Below, one piece after another: positions 7,141 through 16,166 of a stretch of DNA of 51,196 nucleotides (the stretch's first letter is position 1; each line of letters opens with the position of its first letter). The stretch is from assembly GCA_020057115.1 (NCBI GenBank), contig JAGVGJ010000005.1, positions 1 to 51,196 of the forward strand, written 5' to 3'. The notes under the pieces were generated by a model. The model saw only the letters and a program-made list of their open reading frames with translations, was not told where the DNA came from and did not search any database. The stretch is from Candidatus Omnitrophota bacterium (GTDB taxonomy: Bacteria > Omnitrophota > Gorgyraeia > 2-01-FULL-45-10). The position numbers were made by a program, and so were the translations under genes.

Positions 7141-8723
7141 TGGAAGACAGGTCCAGGGAAGAGCTGGTCAGACAGATAGATCTTCTGCAAAAGCGGATAT
7201 CGGAGCTTGAGATAATAGATAACAAGCGTAGAGCCGCGGAAGAGACGCTAAGGGACAGCGAAGAAAAGTACAGGATACTCTATAAGTCCTCGCGAGATGC
7301 GATCATGATAATCGACCCTCCGGACTGGCGGTTTACGTCGGGCAATCCGGCAACCGTTGAGATGTTCCGTGCCAAGGATGAGGCTGAGTTCACATCTAAA
7401 GCGCCATGGCAGCTATCGCCTGAATACCAGCCTGATGGAGAGCCCTCTTCCACCAAGGCCAAAAGAATGATAGATACGGCTATGGAGAGAGGCTCCAACT
7501 TCTTTGAATGGACCCATAGGAGGCTAGATGGTGAGGATTTTTCGGCCACAGTGCTCTTGACAAGGGTTGAAATAAAAGGCCGGACATTTGTGCAGGCAAC
7601 AGTAAGGGATGTCACCGAACGCAAAGCCGCGGAGGAGAAGATAACCGGTCTTCATAAGCAGATCGAATTTATCCTTGGCGCGACGAAGACGGGGCTTGAT
7701 ATCATCGATGAAGATTTTAATGTTATCTTTGTCGACTCCGAATGGAAGAAGATATACGGCGAATACGCTGGCAGGAAATGCTATGAGTATTTCATGGGCA
7801 GGGATTTGGCGTGCCCTGTGTGCGGGATATCGACAGCTCTCGCGACAAAACGGCTCTTTGTTACGGAAGAGACGCTTGTCAGGGAGAATAATAGGCCCGT
7901 CCAGGTGACGACAATACCGTTCCAGGATGAGAAGGGTCGATGGCTCGTTGCCGAGGTGAACGTCGACATTACTGAGCGCAAGCGGGCCGAAAACGACTTG
8001 GCGAGGGCTCAGGAAGAGTTGAACCAATCCAAGAGACTGTCCGAAATAGGAATGCTTGCGGCCACGATAGCGCACGAACTGCGTAACCCAATGGGGGTTA
8101 TCAGGACAGCAAATTACAATATTAAAAGAAAAACGCAAAATAAGACCATAGACAAACACATAGATATGATAGAAAAAAAGATCATGGAGGCCGATCAGAT
8201 CATCAGTAACCTGCTATTTTACGCAAGCGTCAAGATGCCGCATTATGAAAAGGTGGAGATTTATGGCATGCTTCGCGAATCGGTCATGGAGGCCAAGGAC
8301 AGGTTCAGTGATAAGCCTGCTCAGGTAAGCGAAAAGTATGAGAAATTGAAGACCGTTATTATTGAAGCCGACCCTGTCCAGCTACGCGAGGTGTTCGGCA
8401 ATATGCTGAACAATGCCTATGAAGCCGCACCGGATAATAATGGCAAGATAGCCATATCGGCCGGCGTCGATGCCAAGAACCAAGAGATCGACATAAGTTT
8501 TAAGGATAACGGCCAGGGCATCGATCCTGACAATATGAAGAGGATCAAAACACCTTTCTTTACGACCAAAGCCAAAGGCATGGGCCTGGGGCTTTCAGTA
8601 TGTTATCAGATAATAGGGCTGCACGGAGGGAGCATCCTGGTCGAGAGCGTAAAAGGGAAAGGGGCAAAGTTCACCGTCTCCATTCCAATTAAGCGGGCGG
8701 GGACAAAAGCAGGGGCAAAGTAG
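7140..8723 (+). CDS. PAS-PAS sensor histidine kinase (soluble)
   Basis: A 527-aa kinase with no membrane segment, so it should sense a cytoplasmic signal. It has an N-terminal coiled coil (residues 1-40), PAS domain 1 (about 42-160), PAS domain 2 (about 172-282), a HisKA dimerisation helix with phosphoacceptor H312 in AHELRNP, and an HATPase domain with NNAYEAAPDNNG (N box), DNGQGID (G1) and GMGLGLSV (G2). The second PAS contains a cysteine group (C214, C225, C228 in GRDLACPVCG), a pattern that may bind metal or respond to redox. Start ATG overlaps the stop of the broken receiver-AraC gene, its evident partner. The two receivers downstream are alternative targets. A terminator follows. Confidence 0.93.
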   Translation: MEDRSREELVRQIDLLQKRISELEIIDNKRRAAEETLRDSEEKYRILYKSSRDAIMIIDPPDWRFTSGNPATVEMFRAKDEAEFTSKAPWQLSPEYQPDGEPSSTKAKRMIDTAMERGSNFFEWTHRRLDGEDFSATVLLTRVEIKGRTFVQATVRDVTERKAAEEKITGLHKQIEFILGATKTGLDIIDEDFNVIFVDSEWKKIYGEYAGRKCYEYFMGRDLACPVCGISTALATKRLFVTEETLVRENNRPVQVTTIPFQDEKGRWLVAEVNVDITERKRAENDLARAQEELNQSKRLSEIGMLAATIAHELRNPMGVIRTANYNIKRKTQNKTIDKHIDMIEKKIMEADQIISNLLFYASVKMPHYEKVEIYGMLRESVMEAKDRFSDKPAQVSEKYEKLKTVIIEADPVQLREVFGNMLNNAYEAAPDNNGKIAISAGVDAKNQEIDISFKDNGQGIDPDNMKRIKTPFFTTKAKGMGLGLSVCYQIIGLHGGSILVESVKGKGAKFTVSIPIKRAGTKAGAK

Positions 8724-8736
8724 AAATAAGTCAAAA

Positions 8737-8771
8737 AAAAGAGGAATTTGCCAATTCCTCTTTTGCTTTTC
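8737..8771 (+). terminator. Intrinsic terminator after the histidine kinase
   Basis: GAGGAATT (8741-8748) pairs with AATTCCTC (8753-8760) around a 4-nt loop. Flanking A and T tracts extend the stem to 12 bp, followed by T-rich sequence. The A-tract on the other side would also let it work on the minus strand. Confidence 0.85.
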
Positions 8772-8810
8772 TTGGTGTATATTTAATATGGAGGCATTAT
8801 AGAGGAAGCC

Positions 8811-9182
8811 ATGAAGAAGATCATGATAGTCGACGATGACAAGGATTTCCTTAAAGAGATAGGCGAACTATTGCGGGATGCCGGCTACGGAGTGACCATA
8901 ATCAGCGACAGCCCTTTCGTTGCAAAATTTGCGGCCCGGGAAAAACCCGACCTTATATTGCTCGACATCCGCATGCCGACTATGTGCGGATTTGAAGTTG
9001 CGGTAAACCTTAAGAACCTTACGGAGACTGCCAAGATACCTATAATCGCCATGACAGGCTTTACGCCTGTAGAGGGCGATTCTTTCGTAAAGAGTTTCTG
9101 CTCTATAAAGAGATGCCTGAAGAAGCCGCTGAATCCTCTGGATATAATAAAGGAGATAGAATGGACGCTAAAAGAAAGCTAA
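8811..9182 (+). CDS. Single-domain response regulator (CheY-like) 1
   Basis: The 123-aa protein is a receiver domain alone, with the acidic pocket D8-D10, phosphoacceptor D52 (LLDIRMPTMCG) and the conserved lysine near K104-K105. With no output domain it probably acts by protein contact or as a phosphate relay. It lies after the kinase terminator with a plausible AT-rich promoter (TATATTTAAT near 8777-8786) and an AGAGGAAG ribosome site. It overlaps the next gene by 22 bp. The two receivers are alike and probably arose by duplication. Confidence 0.92.
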   Translation: MKKIMIVDDDKDFLKEIGELLRDAGYGVTIISDSPFVAKFAAREKPDLILLDIRMPTMCGFEVAVNLKNLTETAKIPIIAMTGFTPVEGDSFVKSFCSIKRCLKKPLNPLDIIKEIEWTLKES

Positions 9183-9592
9183 AGAAGACACGGACCAGAA
9201 GATCGGTCGTAACATCCGCTAAAAAGAAAGTAATGATAGTGGATGATGACAAGGACTTTCTTGAAGAGGTGCGGGAGATGCTGGTCGAACACGGTTACAA
9301 CACCATCCTGGCCACTAGCGGCGCTACGGTCTCGCGCAGCGCGAAAAGGCTGAAGCCCGACGTCATATTACTCGATATCGTAATGCGTGATATGAACGGT
9401 TTTCAGGTAGCTGGAAACCTGAACGAATCGCCCGAAACGGCAAAGATCCCGGTGATAGCCATAACAGGATGGTTTATAAGAGAAGAGCACAACAGGCTCA
9501 TGAATACGCTTGGCATAAAAGCCATATTGATGAAACCTTTCAAGCCCCTGGACCTTGTATCAAGCATAGAGGGCGTATCGGGCCGCGCTTAA
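9161..9592 (+). CDS. Single-domain response regulator 2 with basic N-terminal tail
   Basis: A receiver of about 120 residues follows a strongly basic N-terminal tail (KRKLKKTRTRRS). Phosphoacceptor D72 is in LLDIVMRDMNG and the conserved lysine is K125 (LMKPFKPLD). ATG 9161 is chosen over an upstream ATG in the same frame because AAAGGAG stands just before it and because the extra residues would be a shadow of the preceding gene. The basic tail is not part of the receiver fold and could contact nucleic acid or acidic protein; this is inference. It overlaps the first receiver gene, so the two are probably translated together. Confidence 0.9.
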   Translation: MDAKRKLKKTRTRRSVVTSAKKKVMIVDDDKDFLEEVREMLVEHGYNTILATSGATVSRSAKRLKPDVILLDIVMRDMNGFQVAGNLNESPETAKIPVIAITGWFIREEHNRLMNTLGIKAILMKPFKPLDLVSSIEGVSGRA

Positions 9593-9599
9593 AAAAACA

Positions 9600-9628
9600 T
9601 TGATATAATATGCCCCAGCCGTTATAAT
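9600..9628 (+). promoter_or_regulatory. Strong sigma-70-type promoter of the Ehr-type operon
   Basis: TTGATA (9600-9605), exactly 17 nt, then TATAAT (9623-9628). A second, overlapping extended -10 (TGATATAAT, 9601-9609) lies within it. Transcription should start near 9635, giving a leader of about 118 nt before the first structural gene. Confidence 0.7.
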
Positions 9629-9635
9629 GATATAG

Positions 9636-9734
9636 TATCCTTGATATCGTAGACAGCGTTAGCGGTCGTACGGCAAAGGCTTTAAGGGCAAAACCAGAAA
9701 CCTTGATTGAGTACAGTCGGGGTTTTTTCTTTTT
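9636..9734 (+). promoter_or_regulatory. Transcribed leader with intrinsic terminator: possible attenuator
   Basis: Between the promoter and the first gene lies a terminator: AAACCTTGA (9698-9706) pairs with TCGGGGTTT (9717-9725), followed by TTT-C-TTTTT. Upstream, a second CCTTGA (9639-9644) and an AAAACC (9689-9694) could compete for the same partner strands, and CCTT could pair with AAGG at 9684-9687. A terminator behind a strong promoter and before the operon suggests either transcription attenuation, possibly with a ligand-binding RNA, or a stand-alone RNA of about 90-100 nt. It matches no riboswitch class I know. Confidence 0.5.
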
Positions 9735-9752
9735 ATAGGACCAGAGATCAAA

Positions 9753-11588
9753 ATGGGGCACTTCAATATTCCGGGATTATTTTTATTCGATCCGCTATCT
9801 TTGTTCTTCCTGTCGGTGATAGCGCTCGTCTCCGCTCCCTCAGCTGTCTATTCCATCGGATATCTGAAAGGAGAGAGCTCTAAGCGCAAGATCGGCCTTG
9901 CTCGGCTCCTTTTGGCCATTTTTCTGGCATCGATGGCATTGGTCGTGAGCGTTAAAAATGTCTTTATCTTTCTCGTAGCATGGGAGATCATGTCGCTCGT
10001 CTCATATTTTCTCGTAGTATTTGACACTACCCACGAAAAGTCTATCCGGGCAGGGATGATCTACATAGTGATGACGCATATAGGGACCGCCTTCCTAGTT
10101 GCGGCATTCGCGCTGATGTATAAATACGCGCATTCATTCGATTTCACCGCGATAAAAAGCGCTTCGCTGACGATGCCGGCGCAGATACGGAACGCGATAT
10201 TTTTGTTGCTTCTTGTGGGGTTCGGGACCAAGGCCGGCATAGTGCCTTTGCATATCTGGTTACCATACGCTCATCCTCAGGCTCCGAGCCATATCTCAAG
10301 TATCATGTCAGGCGTGATGATCAAGACCGCGATATACGGGATGATCCGTTTTATACTGTTCATTCTGGGAGTGGATTCTTGCTGGTGGGGCGTGCTGGTA
10401 TTGACTATTGCATTGACCTCGTGCCTTGTCGGAATAATCTACGCGCTTATGGATAAGGACTTGAAGAGGCTGCTTGCGTATTCCAGCATAGAGAATATCG
10501 GCGTCATCTTGTTGGGGGTGGGGTTGTCGATGTTCTTCGCCAGCATAAAGATGCCGTATTTAGCCGTATTTTCGCTCATAGCGGGCTTATATCATTTGAT
10601 CAACCACGCGATCTTCAAGGGGCTTCTATTCTTATGCGCGGGCAGCGTATATAAAGCCACAGGGACACGCGACATCGAAAAGCTGGGCGGGCTTATCAAG
10701 AATATGCCCCAGACATCGGCATGCTTTTTATTGGGCGCAATGGCGATCTCCGCCTTGCCGCCATTGAACGGTTTTGTGAGCGAGTGGCTGACCTTACAGG
10801 CCTTCTTCCTGGGGGCCTCCGCCGTAACAGGGCCCGCCAGGCTTTTTCTAGGCATCTCGGCAGGTCTCCTGGCCTTGACCGGAGGCTTGGCCGCCGCGTG
10901 CTTTGTCAAGGCTTTCGGAGTGACATTCCTTGCGCTTCCAAGAAGCCGCTTCGCCGAGAACGCGAAAGAGGTTCCTTTATCCATGAGGGCCGGGATGTTC
11001 TTCCTGGCGGCTATGACCGTGATCTTTGGTTTAGCGGCATCTCCGATAGTAAGAACATTAGCAAAGGTTGCGGGATCGGCTACAGGTATCGATGTCGGGA
11101 AGATGGCTTTCTGCGTAAATAATTTTATGTTAAGTCCGCAGCCGGGGAGAGGCATCTATCTCTCCACGCCTTTATTGTGCCTTATACTAGCCGCGTTCGG
11201 GCTCGTGGGTTTCGCCGCTTATATGCTTATAGGAAGACGGAAGGCTGTCATATGCAAGACCTGGGATTGCGGTTACTATAAATTTGGTTCCCGCAACGAA
11301 TATACCGCAACCGCTTTTTCAAAACCTTTCAGGATAGCGTTCAGTTTTTTTCTTTTGCCTTACCGGAAAACACAAAAGATCAGGGAGTCTTTTTATCATA
11401 TCAGGTCTTTTGAGTATGAGACGCACACGACCAAAGTATTTAAGAAATACATCTATGAACCGGCTATCGCCCTGGTCTTCAGGTCCGCAAGATCCATGAA
11501 AAGGATCCAGCCGGGCAGCATCCATCTATATCTTTCATATATATTTGTTACGATGCTGTTACTCATCATATTCATGCACAAATTTTAA
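9753..11588 (+). CDS. HyfB/NuoL-like proton-pump (antiporter-type) membrane subunit
   Basis: A 611-aa polytopic protein of the NuoL/M/N-HyfB-MrpA/D family, which forms the ion-translocating modules of complex I and group 4 hydrogenase-type complexes. It shows about 14 hydrophobic segments and family motifs such as LVAWEIMSLVSYFLV, TKAGIVPLHIWLPYAHPQAPSHISSIMSGVMIK and DLKRLLAYSSIENIG, with the lysine/glutamate pattern of the proton path. After the last core helix there is a soluble loop and a final membrane helix, as in HyfB. It is the first of six tightly spaced genes, follows the attenuator-like leader, and has only a weak ribosome site. Confidence 0.9.
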   Translation: MGHFNIPGLFLFDPLSLFFLSVIALVSAPSAVYSIGYLKGESSKRKIGLARLLLAIFLASMALVVSVKNVFIFLVAWEIMSLVSYFLVVFDTTHEKSIRAGMIYIVMTHIGTAFLVAAFALMYKYAHSFDFTAIKSASLTMPAQIRNAIFLLLLVGFGTKAGIVPLHIWLPYAHPQAPSHISSIMSGVMIKTAIYGMIRFILFILGVDSCWWGVLVLTIALTSCLVGIIYALMDKDLKRLLAYSSIENIGVILLGVGLSMFFASIKMPYLAVFSLIAGLYHLINHAIFKGLLFLCAGSVYKATGTRDIEKLGGLIKNMPQTSACFLLGAMAISALPPLNGFVSEWLTLQAFFLGASAVTGPARLFLGISAGLLALTGGLAAACFVKAFGVTFLALPRSRFAENAKEVPLSMRAGMFFLAAMTVIFGLAASPIVRTLAKVAGSATGIDVGKMAFCVNNFMLSPQPGRGIYLSTPLLCLILAAFGLVGFAAYMLIGRRKAVICKTWDCGYYKFGSRNEYTATAFSKPFRIAFSFFLLPYRKTQKIRESFYHIRSFEYETHTTKVFKKYIYEPAIALVFRSARSMKRIQPGSIHLYLSYIFVTMLLLIIFMHKF

Positions 11589-11592
11589 AGCT

Positions 11593-12513
11593 ATGAAGAT
11601 ACTCATAATTTTATTGCAAACGGCTTTTTTTATCGGGACCGCACCCATTCTAAGCGGCCTCATCACAAAGGTAAAGAACAACATCAGGATGCGTAAAGGT
11701 CCCAGCGTCCTCCAGCCGTATTACAACCTTGCAAAGCTTTTTTCGAAAGGGGAGGTGGTGTCAGATACCGCCTCCTGGATATTCAGAGCAACCCCTTTTA
11801 TGGTCATATCCTCTTCGCTTGCGGCAGCCATGCTGATACCGATACTTGTTCCTTCCGGATCCATGTATCATATGGGAGATTTTTTAGCGCTCATATTCAT
11901 TTTAACTTTGGGCCGCTTTTTCCTTGCCCTCTCAGGCCTGGACACGGGGAGTTCTTTTGGCGGTATGGGCTCATCAAGGGAGATGTTCATATCGAGCCTG
12001 GCCGAACCGGCGGCATGCCTTGTGATATTTTCTCTGTATCTGCAATTTGGAGCTACGAATATATCGGCTTTCGGCGGAGCAGGCAGATTATCCGTCGCTT
12101 CTCTTGTAGCCGGTATCGCGCTATTTCTTGTAACTATCGCGGAGACTTCGCGCATACCGGTAGATAACCAGGAGACGCACCTTGAATTGACCATGACGCA
12201 CGAGGCGATGGTGCTGGAATATTCAGGAAGGTCGCTCGCAATGCTGGAGATGGCTTCCTATATAAAACAGATGATATGGTTCTTTCTTGTCGCCCAGATC
12301 ATGTTTCCGGTAGCGATGCCCGCTTCAGGCGATATCGCGCAACTTGCTTTCCGGACCTTGTGGTATTTCGCCAGAATACTCATCATAGCTGCAGCAGTGG
12401 CTCTGGTAGAGATCTCTCTTGCCAAGATGCGATTGTTCAGGGTGGCTGATTTTCTCGGATTCGCTTTTGTGTTGTCGATCGTCGCAACAGTATGCGCGAT
12501 CCTGGGGGTTTAG
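11593..12513 (+). CDS. HyfC/NuoH-like membrane anchor subunit
   Basis: The 306-aa protein has about eight membrane helices and the NuoH/HycD family signature. The first loop reads KVKNNIRMRKGPSVLQPYYNLAKLFSKGEVV, which is the NuoH-type contact to the peripheral arm, and ETSRIPVDNQETHLELTMTHEAMVLEYSG is the acidic loop close to the quinone or membrane-entry site. In complex I relatives this subunit couples the peripheral redox arm to the pump modules. ATG 11593 begins the conserved N-terminus 4 nt after the previous stop; longer versions extend into the preceding gene and are not credible. It is in an operon with genes on both sides. Confidence 0.92.
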   Translation: MKILIILLQTAFFIGTAPILSGLITKVKNNIRMRKGPSVLQPYYNLAKLFSKGEVVSDTASWIFRATPFMVISSSLAAAMLIPILVPSGSMYHMGDFLALIFILTLGRFFLALSGLDTGSSFGGMGSSREMFISSLAEPAACLVIFSLYLQFGATNISAFGGAGRLSVASLVAGIALFLVTIAETSRIPVDNQETHLELTMTHEAMVLEYSGRSLAMLEMASYIKQMIWFFLVAQIMFPVAMPASGDIAQLAFRTLWYFARILIIAAAVALVEISLAKMRLFRVADFLGFAFVLSIVATVCAILGV

Positions 12514-12514
12514 C

Positions 12515-13150
12515 ATGCACGTGATAATGTTATTCGGAGTCCTTCTTTCATCATATCTTATGGTCGCGACCAAGCGGATATCAGCCTTGATACGTACTTT
12601 CCGTTACCAGTCATTATTCTTATTTATGGCGACTTTCGCCGTCGCTCTTAAAGAGCGTCAAGCTGAGCTTTATGCGATCGCAGGGCTATTGCTCGTCATA
12701 AAAGTGCTCGCCATCCCGCATTTCCTGTATCGGATCATAAAAAGGATAAGGCCCAGCGAGGATCTCGGATTATTCATTAACGCTCAGCTATCCCTCGCAT
12801 GCGCCCTTTCTTTTACATGGCTGTCGTGGGTTTTTACCTCACGCCTTATAACCCCGCCCGGTGGAACGCAAGGCATCATGATCACAGTGGCATTTTCAGT
12901 AGTGCTGGCAGGGATATTCATAATGGTGTCCAGGATGATGGCGCTTGCCCAGATAATAGGGCTGCTCGTAATGGAGAACGGCTTATTCCTCCTTGCATCA
13001 ACGGTTTCGGGCGGCATGCCGTTCTTTGTCGAGATAGCCATATTCTTTGACGTATTCGTAAGCGTTATCATCATGGGTATCTTTGTCTACAGGATAAACA
13101 AGCTCTTTACGCACATAGACGTGAATAAGCTTTCGAGTTTAAAAGGGTAA
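12515..13150 (+). CDS. HyfE-like small membrane subunit (NuoK-related)
   Basis: A 211-aa protein with about six membrane helices, the length and hydrophobic profile of HyfE (its C-terminal half relates to NuoK/MrpC). The NuoK-like portion includes ALAQIIGLLVMENGLFLLAST, with a buried glutamate that is a conserved proton-path residue in NuoK, and ends with an FVEIAIFFDVFVSVIIMGIF helix. ATG 12515 is one nucleotide after the HyfC-like stop; upstream alternatives would overlap it. It is probably translated by coupling with hyfC. Confidence 0.88.
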   Translation: MHVIMLFGVLLSSYLMVATKRISALIRTFRYQSLFLFMATFAVALKERQAELYAIAGLLLVIKVLAIPHFLYRIIKRIRPSEDLGLFINAQLSLACALSFTWLSWVFTSRLITPPGGTQGIMITVAFSVVLAGIFIMVSRMMALAQIIGLLVMENGLFLLASTVSGGMPFFVEIAIFFDVFVSVIIMGIFVYRINKLFTHIDVNKLSSLKG

Positions 13151-13156
13151 ACGCAT

Positions 13157-14617
13157 ATGCAGATATTTTTTATTCTTGGCATACCGCTCCTCCTGGGGAT
13201 AGCGGCTATCCTAGTTAAGAAAGAGCGGGCCTTCGGGATAATCAATGCTATAGGGCACCTGGCCGTCTTATCTTTAAGCGTCGTTCTTTTTAAAGATCTT
13301 ATACTGTCGGGCCGGACATATTCATATTTCGGTTTCATATATCTCGATGCATTGGGCGCGTTCTTCATATTTGTGATCTCGGTCGTTTCCTTTGCCGCGG
13401 CTCTCTATTCAATAGGCTATATCAGGGATGAAGTAGGGGAGGCCTTGATATCGGAGAAGAAGGCGGGATTATATTATGCGCTTTTCAATCTATTCTGCTT
13501 TTCAATGTTCTTCGTCCCCGCGGTTAACAATCTGGGGATGCTATGGGTGGCCATCGAAATGACCACTCTTATTTCGGCATTCCTCGTAGGGTTCCACAAT
13601 ACAAAAGATTCTGTCGAAGCCGCCTGGAAATATATAATCATCTGCTCGGTAGGCATAATCTTTGCGCTCTTAGGCACCATCCTATTCTCTTACGCGTTTT
13701 CGCTTTCCTCAGGGGGAATGAAGAGCCTGAACTGGTCAGACATGGCCGCCTCCGCCTCCGGGATGGACAAAAATATCATGAAGACCGCTTTCATCTTTAT
13801 CTTGGTCGGATACGGCACAAAGGCCGGGCTCGCGCCCATGCATACATGGCTTCCCGACGCGCACAGCCAGGCGGTCGCGCCTATAAGTGCGCTCCTTTCC
13901 GGGGTCTTATTAAAGACCGCGATCTACGCGATCTTAAGGTTCGGCATTATAGTGATAAAAGGCGCGGGGTTCCAGTATTTCGGAAATCTGATGATCCTCT
14001 TGGGGCTCGTATCGCTTATCATATCAAGCGGTTTTGTCCTGGTCCAGAAAGACCTGAAGCGGCTCCTTGCCTATTCAAGCATCGAACATGTCGGGATAAT
14101 AGCTATCGGTTTCGGCCTGGGCACGCCTCTGGCATTCGCCGGGGCGTTATTACATATCTTTAACCACGCGGTTACCAAATCGATGATGTTCTTCGGAGGA
14201 GGTCAGATAGTCAGCGCCTACAAGACGCATAATATGAATGATATCCGCGGCGTGATAAAGTCGATGCCTTTCGTAGGCATAATGACGCTTCTCGGAGTAT
14301 TCGCGCTGACAGGGTTGCCGCCATTTTCCATATTCATAAGTGAGATAATGATCATCATCGCCGCTTTTGTCAAAGGCTCGTATCTGGTCGCGGCTTTGTT
14401 ATTATTGCTACTAGCCGTTATTTTCGGCGCGTTCATCTATCATTTCGGGAATATGTTCTTCGGGAAATTGCCGAAGGATATGACTGTAAGGACAGAGCGC
14501 TTGAGCGGGAAACTGGCGTTCCTGTTCTTATTCTTCCAGATCTGCGCGGTCGGGCTTCTCTTGCCATTCATTAAAAAGGACCTGTTATGGATCACCCAGA
14601 GATTGTTTCACATATAA
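13157..14617 (+). CDS. HyfF/NuoN-like antiporter-type membrane subunit
   Basis: The second antiporter-like subunit of the cluster, 486 aa with about 14 membrane segments. Motifs match the family: MLWVAIEMTTLISAFLVGF, TKAGLAPMHTWLPDAHSQAVAPISALLSGVLLKTAIYAILRF and DLKRLLAYSSIEHVGIIAIG. Its likeness to the first gene reflects the common origin of NuoL/M/N proteins. Only two such subunits are encoded here; E. coli hydrogenase 4 has three (HyfB, D, F), so HyfD has no counterpart. The last 31 nt overlap the next gene, which suggests coupled translation. Confidence 0.9.
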   Translation: MQIFFILGIPLLLGIAAILVKKERAFGIINAIGHLAVLSLSVVLFKDLILSGRTYSYFGFIYLDALGAFFIFVISVVSFAAALYSIGYIRDEVGEALISEKKAGLYYALFNLFCFSMFFVPAVNNLGMLWVAIEMTTLISAFLVGFHNTKDSVEAAWKYIIICSVGIIFALLGTILFSYAFSLSSGGMKSLNWSDMAASASGMDKNIMKTAFIFILVGYGTKAGLAPMHTWLPDAHSQAVAPISALLSGVLLKTAIYAILRFGIIVIKGAGFQYFGNLMILLGLVSLIISSGFVLVQKDLKRLLAYSSIEHVGIIAIGFGLGTPLAFAGALLHIFNHAVTKSMMFFGGGQIVSAYKTHNMNDIRGVIKSMPFVGIMTLLGVFALTGLPPFSIFISEIMIIIAAFVKGSYLVAALLLLLLAVIFGAFIYHFGNMFFGKLPKDMTVRTERLSGKLAFLFLFFQICAVGLLLPFIKKDLLWITQRLFHI

Positions 14618-16164
14618 GGGATAAGTTCCCAGGAGATCGCGTATCTTTAGATCCGCACGCTTATCCTGATGAACTGCGCATGCATGCAAGCCCCGAAAGT
14701 TTTAAGGGCGTATGCCTTGAGCTTCATAAGATCCTTTCTTCGCCCGTCATGATGCTGTTCGCGCTTGATGAGCGAGCGAAGTTAAATAAATTTGTCATAA
14801 ATTGCGTCTTCGCGGATATGAAAAAAAGCCGATGGATCATAGTAAGCATGGATACGCCTCCGGATAAAGCTTGCTTTGATTCTCTCTCAAAAGACATATA
14901 CTCAGCGAGCCTGTTCGAAAGAGAGATAAAGGAGATGTTCGGCATCGAACCAACGGGTAATCCTGACCCCAGAAGGCTTAACCTGCACGATGAGGTCTGG
15001 CCGCAGGGGAACTATCCGCTTCGTAAGGATTTTGTAAAGATGCAGGATGGCCCGCGCGGCGACTACAGATTTAACAGGGTAGAAGGCTCCGGGGTCTTCG
15101 AAGTGCCTGTCGGCCCGGTGCATGCAGGGATCATAGGCCCGGGCCATTTTCGCTTCAGCGTTGCCGGAGAACCCATTATAAACCTGGAGACAAGATTTGG
15201 TTTCACTCACCGCGGAGCGGAGAAGCTATTTGAGGGGAGGCCTTATCCGGAGGCGGTGCGTATCTCCGAATGTATTTCAGGCGATTCGGCTTTTGCGCAT
15301 AGCCTGGCTTTTATAAATGCGGCTGAAAAGATCGTCGGAGTGTCTGTTCCTGCCAAGGCAGCCTATACAAGAGGCATATTATTGGAACTCGAGAGGATGT
15401 ACAATCACGTAAATGATATCGGCGGGATCGCCATTGACGTGGGTTTTAGTTTTCCCGCCGCCTATGCTTCAATAATAAAAGAGGCGATATTGCAGCTGAA
15501 TGAAAAACTAACAGGAAGTAGATATCTGAAAAACGTCAATCTTGTCGGAGGCGTCTCTATAGATATAGACGAAACCGGGAAGCGCGCGCTGCTCGAGTCT
15601 CTTGGAAAGATAAAGCGGGATATTGAAGAGCTCGCCAGGATGCTGGAGGCAAGCGTCTCTTTCATGGACAGAGTTGATACTACCGGCGCTTTGAGAAGAA
15701 AGACCGCGGAGGATATCGGGGTGGTGGGGCTTGCCGCTCGCGCCTCAGGCATCCCCATGGACTTAAGGAAATATTTTCCGGGAATATACAAAGATGCGAA
15801 GTTCAATATGATCACGCAAGCCTCCGGTGATGTGCTGGCCAGGCTGAGGGTGAGGATCTCGGAGTCTGGCGAATCCTGCCGTTTGATCGAAGAGTTTGCC
15901 CGCGATCTCAAAGAAGGCGAAGAGATCAATGTTGTGCCCGAGTTAAGGGAGGGATGCGCCATCGGTTATACGGAAGGGTGGAGAGGCCCGGTTCTCTACT
16001 GGCTTAAGACGGATGCCGGCGGTTCTATTGAAAGATGCAAGATCGTAGATCCGTCCTTCCATAACTGGCAGGGCCTCTCATATGCGGTCCTGGGTAATAT
16101 CATACCGGACTTTCCGGTATGCAATAAAAGTTTTGATCTCTCTTATTCGGGAAATGACCTTTAA
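14587..16164 (+). CDS. HyfG/NuoCD-like large subunit lacking the NiFe ligands (Ehr type)
   Basis: A 525-aa fusion of a NuoC-like domain (residues 1-150, with FEREIKEMFGIEPTGNPDPRRL) and a NuoD/hydrogenase-large-subunit domain (about 165-525, with ETRFGFTHRGAEKLFEG). In active group 4 hydrogenases the NiFe centre is held by CGxC near the N-side and DPCxxC at the C-end. Here the aligned residues are S231-G-D-S234 before FAH, and D488-P-S-F-H-N493, so all four cysteines are absent (a lone C229 lies two residues upstream of the first site). This matches energy-converting hydrogenase-related (Ehr) complexes, which cannot be NiFe hydrogenases. A quinone-like or other cavity may be used instead. It overlaps hyfF and is 2 nt from the next gene. 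Confidence 0.9.
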   Translation: MDHPEIVSHIRDKFPGDRVSLDPHAYPDELRMHASPESFKGVCLELHKILSSPVMMLFALDERAKLNKFVINCVFADMKKSRWIIVSMDTPPDKACFDSLSKDIYSASLFEREIKEMFGIEPTGNPDPRRLNLHDEVWPQGNYPLRKDFVKMQDGPRGDYRFNRVEGSGVFEVPVGPVHAGIIGPGHFRFSVAGEPIINLETRFGFTHRGAEKLFEGRPYPEAVRISECISGDSAFAHSLAFINAAEKIVGVSVPAKAAYTRGILLELERMYNHVNDIGGIAIDVGFSFPAAYASIIKEAILQLNEKLTGSRYLKNVNLVGGVSIDIDETGKRALLESLGKIKRDIEELARMLEASVSFMDRVDTTGALRRKTAEDIGVVGLAARASGIPMDLRKYFPGIYKDAKFNMITQASGDVLARLRVRISESGESCRLIEEFARDLKEGEEINVVPELREGCAIGYTEGWRGPVLYWLKTDAGGSIERCKIVDPSFHNWQGLSYAVLGNIIPDFPVCNKSFDLSYSGNDL

Positions 16165-16166
16165 AT

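Noticed and set aside
9636-9734. Known riboswitch (cyclic-di-GMP type) in the Ehr leader
   Set aside because: Short GGCAAA and GGGCAAAACC motifs look similar, but their order and the stems do not match the class.
14587-16164. Annotation as an active NiFe hydrogenase large subunit
   Set aside because: All four NiFe-binding cysteine positions are replaced.
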